Shown: one piece after another, positions 7,807 through 15,517 of the stretch
Numbering within the stretch: the stretch's first letter is position 1
Layout of the letters: every line of letters starts with the position of its first letter
The notes under the pieces: generated by a model
Databases searched by the model: none
What the model was told of the DNA's origin: nothing
Seen by the model: the letters and a program-made list of their open reading frames with translations, nothing else
Program-made: the position numbers and the translations under genes
NCBI RefSeq assembly: GCF_003469205.1
Contig: NZ_QSIN01000010.1
Coordinates: 1-45,018, forward strand
Source: Collinsella sp. AM33-4BH
GTDB lineage: Bacteria; Actinomycetota; Coriobacteriia; Coriobacteriales; Coriobacteriaceae
Length of the DNA stretch: 45,018 nucleotides
Direction of reading: 5' to 3'

Positions 7807-9084
7807 TTGTTTGAATGTGAACTGCCGTTTGACCACAAGACGTTGCATCTGGAACTCGAGGATAAGAACTTCGCGGGTGTGATGGAAGGTCACCAAAACG
7901 AGTTTAAGACTACGAAATCGCAGGAAGAGCTGGTAGAGGAGTCGCTTGCCAACCCTTATGGCTCGCCTTCGCTCGAGGAGCTTTGTGCTGGCAAAAAGGA
8001 CATCGTCATCATTAGCTCCGATCATACGCGTCCCGTTCCCTCGCGTGTGACGATGCCTATTCTGCTGCATCACATTCATGCCGCTGCGCCCGAGGCCCGT
8101 GTGCGTATTCTGGTTGCTACGGGCATGCACCGTCCGTCGACGCACGAGGAGCTCGTCAACAAGTATGGCGAGGAGATCGTTGCCAACGAGGAAATCGTCA
8201 TGCACGTCGCAACTGACGACAGCATGATGAAAAAGATCGGCACCCTGCCTTCTGGTGGCGAGTGCATTATCAACAAGATCGCTGCCGATTGCGACCTGCT
8301 GCTTGCAGAGGGCTTCATTGAGCCGCACTTCTTTGCCGGTTTCTCTGGTAGCCGCAAGTCCGTCCTGCCTGGCATCGCCAGCTACAAGACCATCATGTAC
8401 AACCACAATGGTCAGTTTGTGAACGATTCCCACTCGCGTGCCGGCAACCTGTGCCACAACCACGTGAGCGAGGATATGTTTGCCGCTGCCGAGATGGCTC
8501 ACCTTGCCTTTGTGCTCAACGTGGTGCTCAACGGCAAGCACGAGGTCATTGGCTCCTTTGCCGGCGACATCCACAAGGCGCACGAGGCCGGCTGCGACTT
8601 CGTGAAGAGCCTTGCCGGCGTTGAGCCCGTCGAGTGCGAGATTGCCATCACTACCAACGGTGGTTACCCGCTCGACCAGAACATCTATCAGGCCGTGAAG
8701 GGCATGTGCGCTGCCGAGGCCACGCTTCCCGAGGGCGGTGTGATCATCGATGTCGCCGGTTGTGCCGACGGTCACGGTGGCGAGGGCTTCTATCACAACA
8801 TCGCCGACAACGATCCGGCAGAGTTTGAGCGCGCCTGCATCGACCGTCCCAAGGACGAGACCCTGCCCGACCAGTGGACGAGCCAGATCTTTGCCCGCAT
8901 CCTGGCGCATCACCCCGTGATCATGGTCACCGACCTGTGCGATCACCAGATGCTCAAGGATATGCACATGACGCCGGTCAACACTATCGAGGAGGCGCTC
9001 AAGCTCGCCTTTGAGATGAAGGGTGCCGATGCCAAGGTTGCCGTCATTCCCGATGGCCTGGGCGTTGTCGTCGCGCAGCACTAG
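7807..9084 (+). CDS. larA: Nickel-dependent lactate racemase
   Basis: Interconverts L- and D-lactate using the nickel-pincer nucleotide cofactor. From the TTG at 7807 the protein has 425 residues, and every active-site residue known from Lactiplantibacillus plantarum LarA falls at the same number. These are Asp72 and Arg75 (SDHTRPVP), His108, His174, Lys184 (the covalent cofactor anchor, in FSGSRKS), His200 (the nickel ligand), Tyr294 and Lys298. That agreement supports the TTG start; the ribosome site is GGAAGAGGG about ten bases upstream. An earlier GTG at 7729 would add 26 unlikely residues. It is followed 49 bp later by the lactate channel gene, so the two form an operon. Confidence 0.95.
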   Translation: MFECELPFDHKTLHLELEDKNFAGVMEGHQNEFKTTKSQEELVEESLANPYGSPSLEELCAGKKDIVIISSDHTRPVPSRVTMPILLHHIHAAAPEARVRILVATGMHRPSTHEELVNKYGEEIVANEEIVMHVATDDSMMKKIGTLPSGGECIINKIAADCDLLLAEGFIEPHFFAGFSGSRKSVLPGIASYKTIMYNHNGQFVNDSHSRAGNLCHNHVSEDMFAAAEMAHLAFVLNVVLNGKHEVIGSFAGDIHKAHEAGCDFVKSLAGVEPVECEIAITTNGGYPLDQNIYQAVKGMCAAEATLPEGGVIIDVAGCADGHGGEGFYHNIADNDPAEFERACIDRPKDETLPDQWTSQIFARILAHHPVIMVTDLCDHQMLKDMHMTPVNTIEEALKLAFEMKGADAKVAVIPDGLGVVVAQH

Positions 9085-9133
9085 TGCGTGGCCCAAACGA
9101 ATCGTTTATAACCGACAAGAAAGATAAGGTTTT

Positions 9134-9865
9134 ATGCTTACCAAACTCCTCTGCGAATTCGGCGCGACGGCCCTCATGATCGTCTTTGGCGTGGGCGTGC
9201 ACTGCGATACCGTGCTCAAGGGCACCAAGTATCAGGGCTCTGGTCATATGTTTGCCATCACCACCTGGTCTTTTGGTATCTCGGCCTGCCTGTTTATCTT
9301 TGGCGGCGCCGTGTGCATGAACCCCGCCATGGTGCTTGCCCAGTGCATCGTCGGCCTGGTGCCGTGGGGCAACTGCATCCCCTTCATGCTTGCCGATATG
9401 CTCGGCGGCTTTGTGGGTGCCGTGATCGCTTGGTTTATGTATGCCGATGAGTTCAAGGCTTCCGAGGGCGTCGTCGACCCCATTGCCCAGCGCAACATCT
9501 TCTCGACCAACCCCACCACCGAGGGTACGAACTATGCCCGCAACTTCTTCTGCGAGGCCATCTGCACCTTCGTGTTCATTAGCGCCATCCTTGCTGCTGC
9601 TAGCCGTGCTGGCGAGAACGTTCTGTTGCTCGCCATCTGCGTCGGCCTGATTGTCTGGGCCGTTGGCATGGGCATGGGCGGCATCACCGGCTTCGCCATG
9701 AACCAGGCCCGTGACCTTGGTCCTCGCATGGCCTATCAGGTGCTGCCGATTAAGAACAAGGCTGACAACAACTGGAAGTATGGCCTGCTTGTTCCTGGCA
9801 TCGCGCCGTTTGTCGGTGCTATTGTGGCCGCGCTGTTTGTGCATGGTTTCTTGGGCATGTTCTAG
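9134..9865 (+). CDS. larD: MIP-family lactate channel (LarD/GlpF-like)
   Basis: Aquaglyceroporin-family membrane channel of 243 residues with six predicted helices, presumed to pass lactic acid for the racemase encoded just upstream. The first pore motif is a normal Asn63-Pro-Ala. The second is Asn190-Gln191-Ala192-Arg-Asp, where Pro is replaced by Gln (codon CAG); the rest of that block (ARDLGPR) is standard. The ATG at 9134 follows AAGATAAGG. The assignment to lactate rather than glycerol rests on the larA neighbour, not on a residue signature. Confidence 0.85.
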   Translation: MLTKLLCEFGATALMIVFGVGVHCDTVLKGTKYQGSGHMFAITTWSFGISACLFIFGGAVCMNPAMVLAQCIVGLVPWGNCIPFMLADMLGGFVGAVIAWFMYADEFKASEGVVDPIAQRNIFSTNPTTEGTNYARNFFCEAICTFVFISAILAAASRAGENVLLLAICVGLIVWAVGMGMGGITGFAMNQARDLGPRMAYQVLPIKNKADNNWKYGLLVPGIAPFVGAIVAALFVHGFLGMF

Positions 9866-9886
9866 TCGAAGGCTACATAGTTGTCC

Positions 9887-10011
9887 GCTGGCCGCATGGG
9901 GTAACTTCCCAGCGCGTCCTCGGACATGCAAAAAGGCTCGCTGCGCACTTCGTGCGGCGAGCCTTTTTGCGTCCTGCGGAATGCGCTGGGAAGTTACCCC
10001 ATGCGGCCAGC
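9887..10011. repeat. Palindromic element, copy 2 (conserved core, private arms)
   Basis: A 125-bp structure 21 bp past the larD stop. Outer arms 9887-9915 and 9983-10011 are perfectly complementary over 29 bp. The 67-bp core (9916-9982) matches that of copy 1 at both edges and at the tip. Its inner stem GCAAAAAGGCTCGC pairs perfectly with GCGAGCCTTTTTGC; relative to copy 1, changes on one side are matched on the other. The remaining 154 bp to the end of the TetR gene show no gene. Confidence 0.88.
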
Positions 10012-10165
10012 TGCGGGATCTTTGCTGCGCTCGAGCAAGCAACCCAACATATATCTGAATTTGGATGGGAGGGGCTTGTTGCTGATAGGGGCGTTGAGCT
10101 GTTGTTGACACTTTGGGATGCGTGGCGCCCTAGGTTGGGGTGATGCTTTGGGATGAGCTTCTTAC

Positions 10166-10705
10166 TTAGCTGAAGAGGGGCTGTATGGCTGAGAGGTAGT
10201 CTTTGGCTACGTTGGATTTGTTGGCTTGGAAGTTGTGCCAGGCCCACCATTGGACCATTCCTACGAAGCTTGAGGCTATGTGGTGTAGTAGGAAGCTTCG
10301 GTCCATGGTGGCGGCGGGGCCGTTTGGGTCGGTGGGGACGGTTTCGGCTGCTCGTGACATGATGGTCTTGCGTAAGCAGTCGGCGAAGACGCGTGAGCCG
10401 GCGCCGGCTACGAGGGCTCGTACGCCCTGGCGGCGTTCCCAGAGGTTGTTGAGGATATGCTCGACTTGTACGAGCGGATCATCGAGCGGTGTGCCATCGT
10501 CGTCGAGGGCGTGGGTGCAGATGTCGCTCACGAGTTCGGACAGTAGGTCATCTTTGCTCTTGAAGAGGCCGTAGAACGTGGCCCGACCCACATGGGCGCG
10601 AGCGATGATGTCGCCGACGGTGATCTTGCCGTAGTCCTCCTCGCGAAGGAGCTCGGAGAATGCTGCAACGATGGCGGCGCGGCTTTTTTCCTTGCGGGCA
10701 TCCAT
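10166..10705 (-). CDS. TetR/AcrR-family transcriptional regulator
   Basis: DNA-binding repressor of 179 residues. The N-terminal helix-turn-helix spans residues 27-54 (ITVGDIIARAHVGRATFYGLFKSKDDLL), a clear TetR signature. The C-terminal ligand domain has no recognisable specificity. Its ATG lies two bases after the larC stop, so it is translationally coupled as the third gene of larB-larC-tetR. By position it is a candidate regulator of the lactate racemase genes. The inverted repeat at 12463-12496, in front of larB, is a plausible binding site. Confidence 0.9.
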   Translation of the reverse strand: MDARKEKSRAAIVAAFSELLREEDYGKITVGDIIARAHVGRATFYGLFKSKDDLLSELVSDICTHALDDDGTPLDDPLVQVEHILNNLWERRQGVRALVAGAGSRVFADCLRKTIMSRAAETVPTDPNGPAATMDRSFLLHHIASSFVGMVQWWAWHNFQANKSNVAKDYLSAIQPLFS

Positions 10706-10707
10706 GG

Positions 10708-11625
10708 CTATGCGTCCGCGTGAACGAGCAGGCAGCGGAGCGTGCCGGAGCAGCCCTCGTAAGGGCGCTTGCCGGCGCCGTAGCCGACGGCCTCGATGTG
10801 GTAACGGACCGGCAGGTGCTCGGACGTGCGCAGTGCGGCGACGACGGCAGCGCCCGTGGGCGTCACGAGCTCACCAGCGACCGGTGCAGGCGTGAGGGCG
10901 ATATTGCCCGCCTGACACAGGTTGACGACAGCGGGGACGGGAATGGGCATAAGGCCGTGGGCGCAACGGATGGTTCCGTGGCCCTCGGAGAGCGACTCGA
11001 CCACGATATCCTCAATACCCAGATCGTCGAGGCAGATGGCAACGGAGCAGACGTCGACGACGGAGTCGACGGCGCCCACCTCATGAAACAGGACGGTGTC
11101 GGGCGTTTTGCCGTGAGCCTTTGCCTCGGCATCAGCGAGTACGGAAAAAATGGCGAGGGCGCGACGCTTGGCGCCATCGCTTAGCTGCGAGCCATCGATG
11201 ATGGCGGTGACGTCCGCCAAAGAACGGTGGTGATGGCCGTGGGCGTGATGGTGACCCTCGTGGCCATGACCGTGGGCCTCATGGTCATGCTCGTGGCAGT
11301 GCTCGTGCTCGTGCTCGCCATGATCATGATGGTGGTGCTCATGCTCGTGTGTGTGCTCGGCAGCCGCTTTGTTGCCGTAGAGCCAGGCCATATCGTGATC
11401 GTGGTTCTCGAGTTCCTCTGCAAGCTGGACGTCAAAGTCGCAGGCGTCGATGCCATGCTTGCTTACGCGTGTGACGGCGATCGTAAAGCCGTCGACCGGC
11501 AGCGTGGCGAGCTGCTCGCGCAGGTGCTCCTCGCTGGCGCCTAGGTCGAGCAGGGCCGCGACGGTCATATCGCCGCTGATGCCCGAGGTGCCGTCGATGA
11601 TAAGCGTGTGCTGATGATTGGACAT
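10708..11625 (-). CDS. larC: LarC-type cofactor maturation protein, N-terminal (LarC1) part only
   Basis: LarC inserts nickel into the pincer nucleotide of lactate racemase, using CTP. This protein has 305 residues. It shows the N-terminal signature GTSGISGDM at residues 12-20, the family motif HEVGAVDS, and a histidine-rich insert at residues 91-133 with 24 His, presumably for nickel binding. It stops after KRPYEGCSGTLRCLLVHADA, where LarC1 ends in L. plantarum. The following LarC2 domain, reached there by ribosomal frameshifting, is absent: the TetR gene begins two bases later. Whether LarC2 is encoded elsewhere is unknown. The ATG at 11625 follows AAGGAG. Confidence 0.9.
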   Translation of the reverse strand: MSNHQHTLIIDGTSGISGDMTVAALLDLGASEEHLREQLATLPVDGFTIAVTRVSKHGIDACDFDVQLAEELENHDHDMAWLYGNKAAAEHTHEHEHHHHDHGEHEHEHCHEHDHEAHGHGHEGHHHAHGHHHRSLADVTAIIDGSQLSDGAKRRALAIFSVLADAEAKAHGKTPDTVLFHEVGAVDSVVDVCSVAICLDDLGIEDIVVESLSEGHGTIRCAHGLMPIPVPAVVNLCQAGNIALTPAPVAGELVTPTGAAVVAALRTSEHLPVRYHIEAVGYGAGKRPYEGCSGTLRCLLVHADA

Positions 11626-11635
11626 GGAATGCTCC

Positions 11636-12418
11636 TTAACGGGCGCAGGGCGTGCCGGCGCCCAGATGATTGATAAGACTTGCCTGGTAGGCGGCACCAA
11701 AGCCGTTGTCGATGTTGACGACCGAAACGCCGCTGGCGCAGGAGTTGAGCATGGCGAGCAGCGCGGCTACGCCACCAAAGCTCGCGCCGTAACCCACGCT
11801 GGTGGGAACGGCTATGACCGGACAGCTTACCAGGCCGCCGACAACGCTCGCCAGTGCGCCCTCCATGCCGGCGATGGCGATGACCACCTGCGCCTGAGCA
11901 AGCTCCTCGGCATGCGCGAGTAGGCGGTGCAGGCCGGCGACACCTACGTCGTAGAGGCGGTCGACCTCGTTGCCATAGAACTCGGCCGTCAACGCGGCTT
12001 CTTCGGCGACGGGCAGGTCGCTCGTGCCGGCGCAGGCGACGACGATGCGTCCGTTGCCGGTGGGGGAGGGCTTGCCGCCCACGAGGGCGAGCTGGGCGTC
12101 CGGGACATATCCCAGGTCGATGCCGTTGCCGAGAAGCTCAGCGGTGCGCGCGGCTTTTTCGGCATCCAAGCGCGTGACCAGGATGCGCTCCTGGCCGGCA
12201 TCGCGCAGTGCTTCGATAATGGCGGCAATCTGATCGGCGGTTTTACCGGCCCCGTAGACAACCTCGCCGGCTCCCTGGCGCACCCCGCGCGAAAGATCGA
12301 GCTGCGCAAAGCCCAAATCGGCGGTCGGAGCCGTCTGGATGCGCGTGAGGGCGTCGGCAGGGGTGACTGCTCCGCCGGCAACATCGCTCAGCAATTGCTC
12401 AAGATCTCGCTTATCCAT
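11636..12418 (-). CDS. larB: LarB, pyridinium-3,5-biscarboxylate mononucleotide synthase
   Basis: Carboxylates nicotinic acid adenine dinucleotide in the first step of nickel-pincer cofactor synthesis. It has 260 residues. The C-terminal two thirds resemble PurE-type AIR carboxylase, with DVGVAGLHRLL, GMEGALASVVGGL and the terminal VNIDNGFGAAYQA block typical of LarB. The start is the ATG at 12418 (MDKRDLEQLL), preceded by GAAGGGAAC; the in-frame ATG 33 bases upstream is less likely. It is the first gene of larB-larC-tetR, with larC starting ten bases after its stop. LarE, the sulfur insertase also needed, is not in this window. Confidence 0.93.
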   Translation of the reverse strand: MDKRDLEQLLSDVAGGAVTPADALTRIQTAPTADLGFAQLDLSRGVRQGAGEVVYGAGKTADQIAAIIEALRDAGQERILVTRLDAEKAARTAELLGNGIDLGYVPDAQLALVGGKPSPTGNGRIVVACAGTSDLPVAEEAALTAEFYGNEVDRLYDVGVAGLHRLLAHAEELAQAQVVIAIAGMEGALASVVGGLVSCPVIAVPTSVGYGASFGGVAALLAMLNSCASGVSVVNIDNGFGAAYQASLINHLGAGTPCAR

Positions 12419-12462
12419 ATATGTTCCCTTCGACGGCGCAAAGTCTAGCACTCAAAGGGTAT

Positions 12463-12496
12463 GTTTCCGAACACTAAGACAAAATTGTTCGGAAAC
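12463..12496. promoter_or_regulatory. Inverted repeat in front of larB (candidate operator)
   Basis: Arms GTTTCCGAACA (12463-12473) and TGTTCGGAAAC (12486-12496) are perfect inverted copies with a 12-base spacer, 45 bp upstream of the larB start. No T-run follows in either direction. Its place fits a repressor site for larB-larC-tetR, possibly bound by the TetR protein of the same operon. Confidence 0.5.
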
Positions 12497-12532
12497 TATA
12501 GGACAGACTGATTCACTTGTTAGATGGATTGA

Positions 12533-13168
12533 CTAGTCGCGCAGGATGATGTCCATGGCGAGCATCAGGTTGCGTTCGTCGATGGCAAACGGGGCCGCCT
12601 CGCGCGTCTTGGGCTTGGCGCAAAACGCGATGCCCGTGCCCGCGGCCTGAATCATGGGGATGTCGTTGGCGCCGTCGCCGATCGCGACCGTGTGGGCCAT
12701 ATCGACGCCGCACTCAACTGCCCAATCTAGCAGCTGGATGAGCTTGGACTCCTTGGTCACGATGTCGGCCGCCAGCTTGCCGGTGAGCTTGCCGTCCACG
12801 ACTTCCAGGCGGTTGGCCAGGCAAAAATCGATGCCCGCGGCGGCCACGATCTTGTCGGCGACCTCGTGAAAGCCGCCGCTTACCACGCCGACCTTCCAGC
12901 CCTTGCTGTGCGCTGAGCGCACAAGCTCCAACGCGCCGGGGGTAAATGTCACGCGCTCAAAGGTGCGCTCGAACACGCTCTCGTCCAGGCCGGCGAGCAG
13001 CCCCACGCGCTCCTCGAGCGCCTGCTTAAAGTCAAGCTCGCCGCGCATGGCGCGTTCGGTGATCTGTGCCACCTGCTCGCCCACGCCGGCCTCTTCGCCC
13101 AACAGGTCGATGACCTCCTGGTTGATGAGCGTGGAGTCGATATCCATAACGATGAGGCGTGCAGTCAT
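12533..13168 (-). CDS. serB: Phosphoserine phosphatase (HAD superfamily)
   Basis: Last step of serine synthesis: removes phosphate from phosphoserine. A 211-residue HAD-superfamily enzyme with the nucleophile motif MDIDSTL (Asp9 and Asp11), the second motif VVSGGF, and the fourth motif IGDGANDIPMI. It lacks the N-terminal ACT domain found in some SerB proteins. The ATG at 13168 is preceded by AAAGG and aligns with the family start. It stands upstream of larB on the same strand, separated by 114 bp that hold the candidate lar operator, so the two are probably not one operon. Confidence 0.92.
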   Translation of the reverse strand: MTARLIVMDIDSTLINQEVIDLLGEEAGVGEQVAQITERAMRGELDFKQALEERVGLLAGLDESVFERTFERVTFTPGALELVRSAHSKGWKVGVVSGGFHEVADKIVAAAGIDFCLANRLEVVDGKLTGKLAADIVTKESKLIQLLDWAVECGVDMAHTVAIGDGANDIPMIQAAGTGIAFCAKPKTREAAPFAIDERNLMLAMDIILRD

Positions 13169-13424
13169 GGCGGGCCTTTCCGAGTGCTGTTTTATTGGGG
13201 CATATTGTCGCACGTGACGAGTGCGGGCGGGTGCCGCGGCGTGTCAATTGTTTCGTCTCCGTCAAGTCTTTGGGCAAGAGCTACTTTTTCGCGGCACATC
13301 GACACAGGTGCGATAAGATAGAACGCCATGTCTGGCTGCGCGGTTTACGCAGGCCAGGCAAATCTGTACGACGCCGCCCGGAACGACACGGGGCGGCACA
13401 GATCCATAAAGGAGGATCACTGGT

Positions 13425-15212
13425 ATGAGCCAGACCCGTCCCATCGACGAGCATTCCATGCACACCCGTACCTGCGGCGAGCTTCGCCGCGAGAACGTGG
13501 GCGAAGAGGTCACCCTCACCGGTTGGGTGAGCCGTCGCCGCGACCACGGCGGCCTTATCTTCTGCGACCTTCGCGACCGCGAGGGCATCACGCAGCTCAC
13601 CTTCGACCCCGAGCACTCCGACGGCGACGCCTTTAAGATCGCCGAGACCATGCGTCCCGAGTGGCCCATCAAGATTCACGGCGTCGTGCGCGCCCGTGGC
13701 GAGGAGACCACCAACACCAAGCTCGCGACCGGCGAGATCGAGGTCCTGACCGACCACGCCGAGGTGCTCAACACATCCGTCACCCCGCCGTTCCAGATTG
13801 AGGACGGCATCGAGACCAGCGAGGACACCCGTCTGCGCTATCGCTATCTGGACCTCCGTCGTCCCGAGATGATGGCCAACCTCAAGCTGCGCTCCGACTT
13901 TACCTTTGCCATTCGCGAGGCGCTGCACAACCGTGAGTTCATGGAGGTCGAGACGCCCTCCCTGTTCAAGTCCACGCCCGAGGGCGCCCGCGACTTCATC
14001 GTTCCCAGCCGCATCCAGCCGGGCAACTTCTACGCCCTGCCGCAGTCCCCTCAGCTCCTGAAGCAGCTGCTTATGGTCGGTGGCGTCGAGCGCTACTACC
14101 AGGTTGCCAAGTGCTTCCGCGACGAGGACTTGCGTGCCGACCGTCAGCCCGAGTTCACCCAGGTCGATATCGAGATGTCCTTCGTGGACCAGAACGACGT
14201 TATGAGCGCGCTCGAGGAGGTCCTGGCCGACGCCTTCGGCCGCATGGGTGTCGAGATGCCCACGCCGCTGCGCCGCATGGACTATTGGGAAGCCATGGAC
14301 ACCTATGGCTCTGACAAGCCCGATACCCGCTATGGCATGCACCTGGTCGACCTGACCGACATCTTTGCCAACTCCAAGTTCAAGGTCTTTGCGACTGCCG
14401 CAAACGAGGAGGGCTCCGTCGTCAAGGCCATCAACGCCAAGGGCGCCGGTGCCTGGGCTCGCGCCAAGATCGATAAGCTCGCCGGTGTGGCCTCCACGTT
14501 TGGCGCCAAGGGCCTGGCCTGGATCGCATTCCGCGAGGACGGCTCCATCAACAGCCCCATCGTCAAGTTCTTCTCGGACGAGGAGATGGCGGCTCTGCGC
14601 GAGCGCATGGGCGTCGAGCCCGGCGACCTTGTGATGTTCGCCGCCGGTCCGCGCCTGCTCTCCGACGAGATCCTGGGCGGCATGCGTTCCCACATGGCCA
14701 ATGCGCTCGAGATCAAGCGCGAGGGCCACGACTTCCTGTGGGTCGTCAACTTCCCGCTGTTCCACTGGGACGAGGATCGCAAGGCTTACGCTGCCGAGCA
14801 CCAGCCCTTCACCCTGCCGACCGAGACCGACATCGCCAAGATCGAGGCCGACCCGCTGGCAGCCGGTTCGTGCACCTACGACTTTGTCATGGACGGCTTT
14901 GAGGCCGGCGGCGGCGGTATGCGTATCCACAACGCCGAGATGCAGATGTCCATGCTCAAGCTCCTGGGCTTTACCGAGGAGCGCGCCGAGTCGCAGTTTG
15001 GCTTCCTCATGGAGGCGCTCAAGTTTGGTGCACCCCCGATGGGCGGTTTCGCTCTGGGTCTGGATCGCGTGTGCATGCTGCTCACCGGTTCCGACTCCAT
15101 CCGCGACGTCATGGCGTTCCCCAAGACGGCCAGCGGCTCCGACCTTATGTCGGGCGCTCCGAGTGCCGTTTCCGGCGCCCAGCTCAAGGATGTCAGCCTG
15201 CGCCTGATGTAA
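13425..15212 (+). CDS. aspS: Aspartyl-tRNA synthetase, probably non-discriminating
   Basis: Class II synthetase of 595 residues with the bacterial layout: OB-fold anticodon domain (about residues 12-120), catalytic domain with the GAD insertion, and motif 3 GFALGLDRVCMLLTGSDSIRD near the end. Motif 2 reads YYQVAKCFRDEDLRADRQPE. In the anticodon domain the loop is RRRDHGG with His41. In Pseudomonas aeruginosa a His at this position marks enzymes that charge both tRNA-Asp and tRNA-Asn, while discriminating ones have Leu. The ATG at 13425 has GGAGG eight bases upstream; an in-frame ATG at 13458 is an alternative. Confidence 0.96.
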   Translation: MSQTRPIDEHSMHTRTCGELRRENVGEEVTLTGWVSRRRDHGGLIFCDLRDREGITQLTFDPEHSDGDAFKIAETMRPEWPIKIHGVVRARGEETTNTKLATGEIEVLTDHAEVLNTSVTPPFQIEDGIETSEDTRLRYRYLDLRRPEMMANLKLRSDFTFAIREALHNREFMEVETPSLFKSTPEGARDFIVPSRIQPGNFYALPQSPQLLKQLLMVGGVERYYQVAKCFRDEDLRADRQPEFTQVDIEMSFVDQNDVMSALEEVLADAFGRMGVEMPTPLRRMDYWEAMDTYGSDKPDTRYGMHLVDLTDIFANSKFKVFATAANEEGSVVKAINAKGAGAWARAKIDKLAGVASTFGAKGLAWIAFREDGSINSPIVKFFSDEEMAALRERMGVEPGDLVMFAAGPRLLSDEILGGMRSHMANALEIKREGHDFLWVVNFPLFHWDEDRKAYAAEHQPFTLPTETDIAKIEADPLAAGSCTYDFVMDGFEAGGGGMRIHNAEMQMSMLKLLGFTEERAESQFGFLMEALKFGAPPMGGFALGLDRVCMLLTGSDSIRDVMAFPKTASGSDLMSGAPSAVSGAQLKDVSLRLM

Positions 15213-15235
15213 GCGAGCGGCTACATATTGCCCGC

Positions 15236-15270
15236 AACGAGGGAAGGACGCGTGCCTTCCCTCGTTTTTT
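15236..15270 (+). terminator. Terminator after aspS
   Basis: Perfect 10-bp stem (15238-15247 with 15255-15264), extended by two A-T pairs, followed by TTTTTT. A strong intrinsic terminator 25 bp after the stop. Confidence 0.9.
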
Positions 15271-15311
15271 ATGCGCCGAGATTGTGAGGGCATGGGATGA
15301 CCGGGCGTCGC

Positions 15312-15511
15312 GGAAAGTGCGTCCCGGAATCTGCGTCCAGAACGGGTCGCGCTTTCCCAAAGGGGGTCCTCTGGGAAAGCGCGACCCAGAATTCGGCAAA
15401 ATAATGGGACACAGTTTCCGGTTGAGCTGTCTAACGGAAACTGTGCCCCAGAATGAGCGCTCAAAACGGGCCGGGCTTTCCACAGCAACTGTCTGGCGGA
15501 AAGCCCGGCCC
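15312..15511. repeat. Array of related hairpins between convergent aspS and lacI genes
   Basis: Three consecutive hairpins share one plan: GGG, six bases, TTTCC, a 12-16 base loop, GGAAA, six bases, CCC, then AGAAT or similar. Unit A pairs 15344-15359 with 15372-15387 (16 bp, perfect), B pairs 15406-15420 with 15435-15449 (one mismatch), and C pairs 15468-15481 with 15498-15511 (14 bp, perfect). Half of a fourth unit (GGAAA, six bases, CCC, GGAAT) sits at about 15312-15330. The variable six-base part differs between units but stays paired. The last unit ends seven bases from the lacI stop codon. Confidence 0.8.
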
Positions 15512-15517
15512 AGTTTC

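Noticed and set aside
9873..10250. 125-residue open frame on the minus strand through palindromic copy 2
   Set aside because: It runs through the inverted repeat and low-complexity sequence; the similar peptide opposite copy 1 only reflects the shared core.
10166..10710. Programmed frameshift from larC into a LarC2 domain
   Set aside because: The sequence after the larC stop encodes a convincing TetR protein with its own start, and I saw no LarC2-like sequence in any frame.
11230..11355. Tandem repeat or simple-sequence locus
   Set aside because: The low complexity is explained by alternating His codons of the nickel-binding tract in larC.
15312..15511. CRISPR array
   Set aside because: The spacing and hairpins are irregular, each unit is itself palindromic with variable paired segments, there are no identical repeats with unique spacers, and no cas genes are present.
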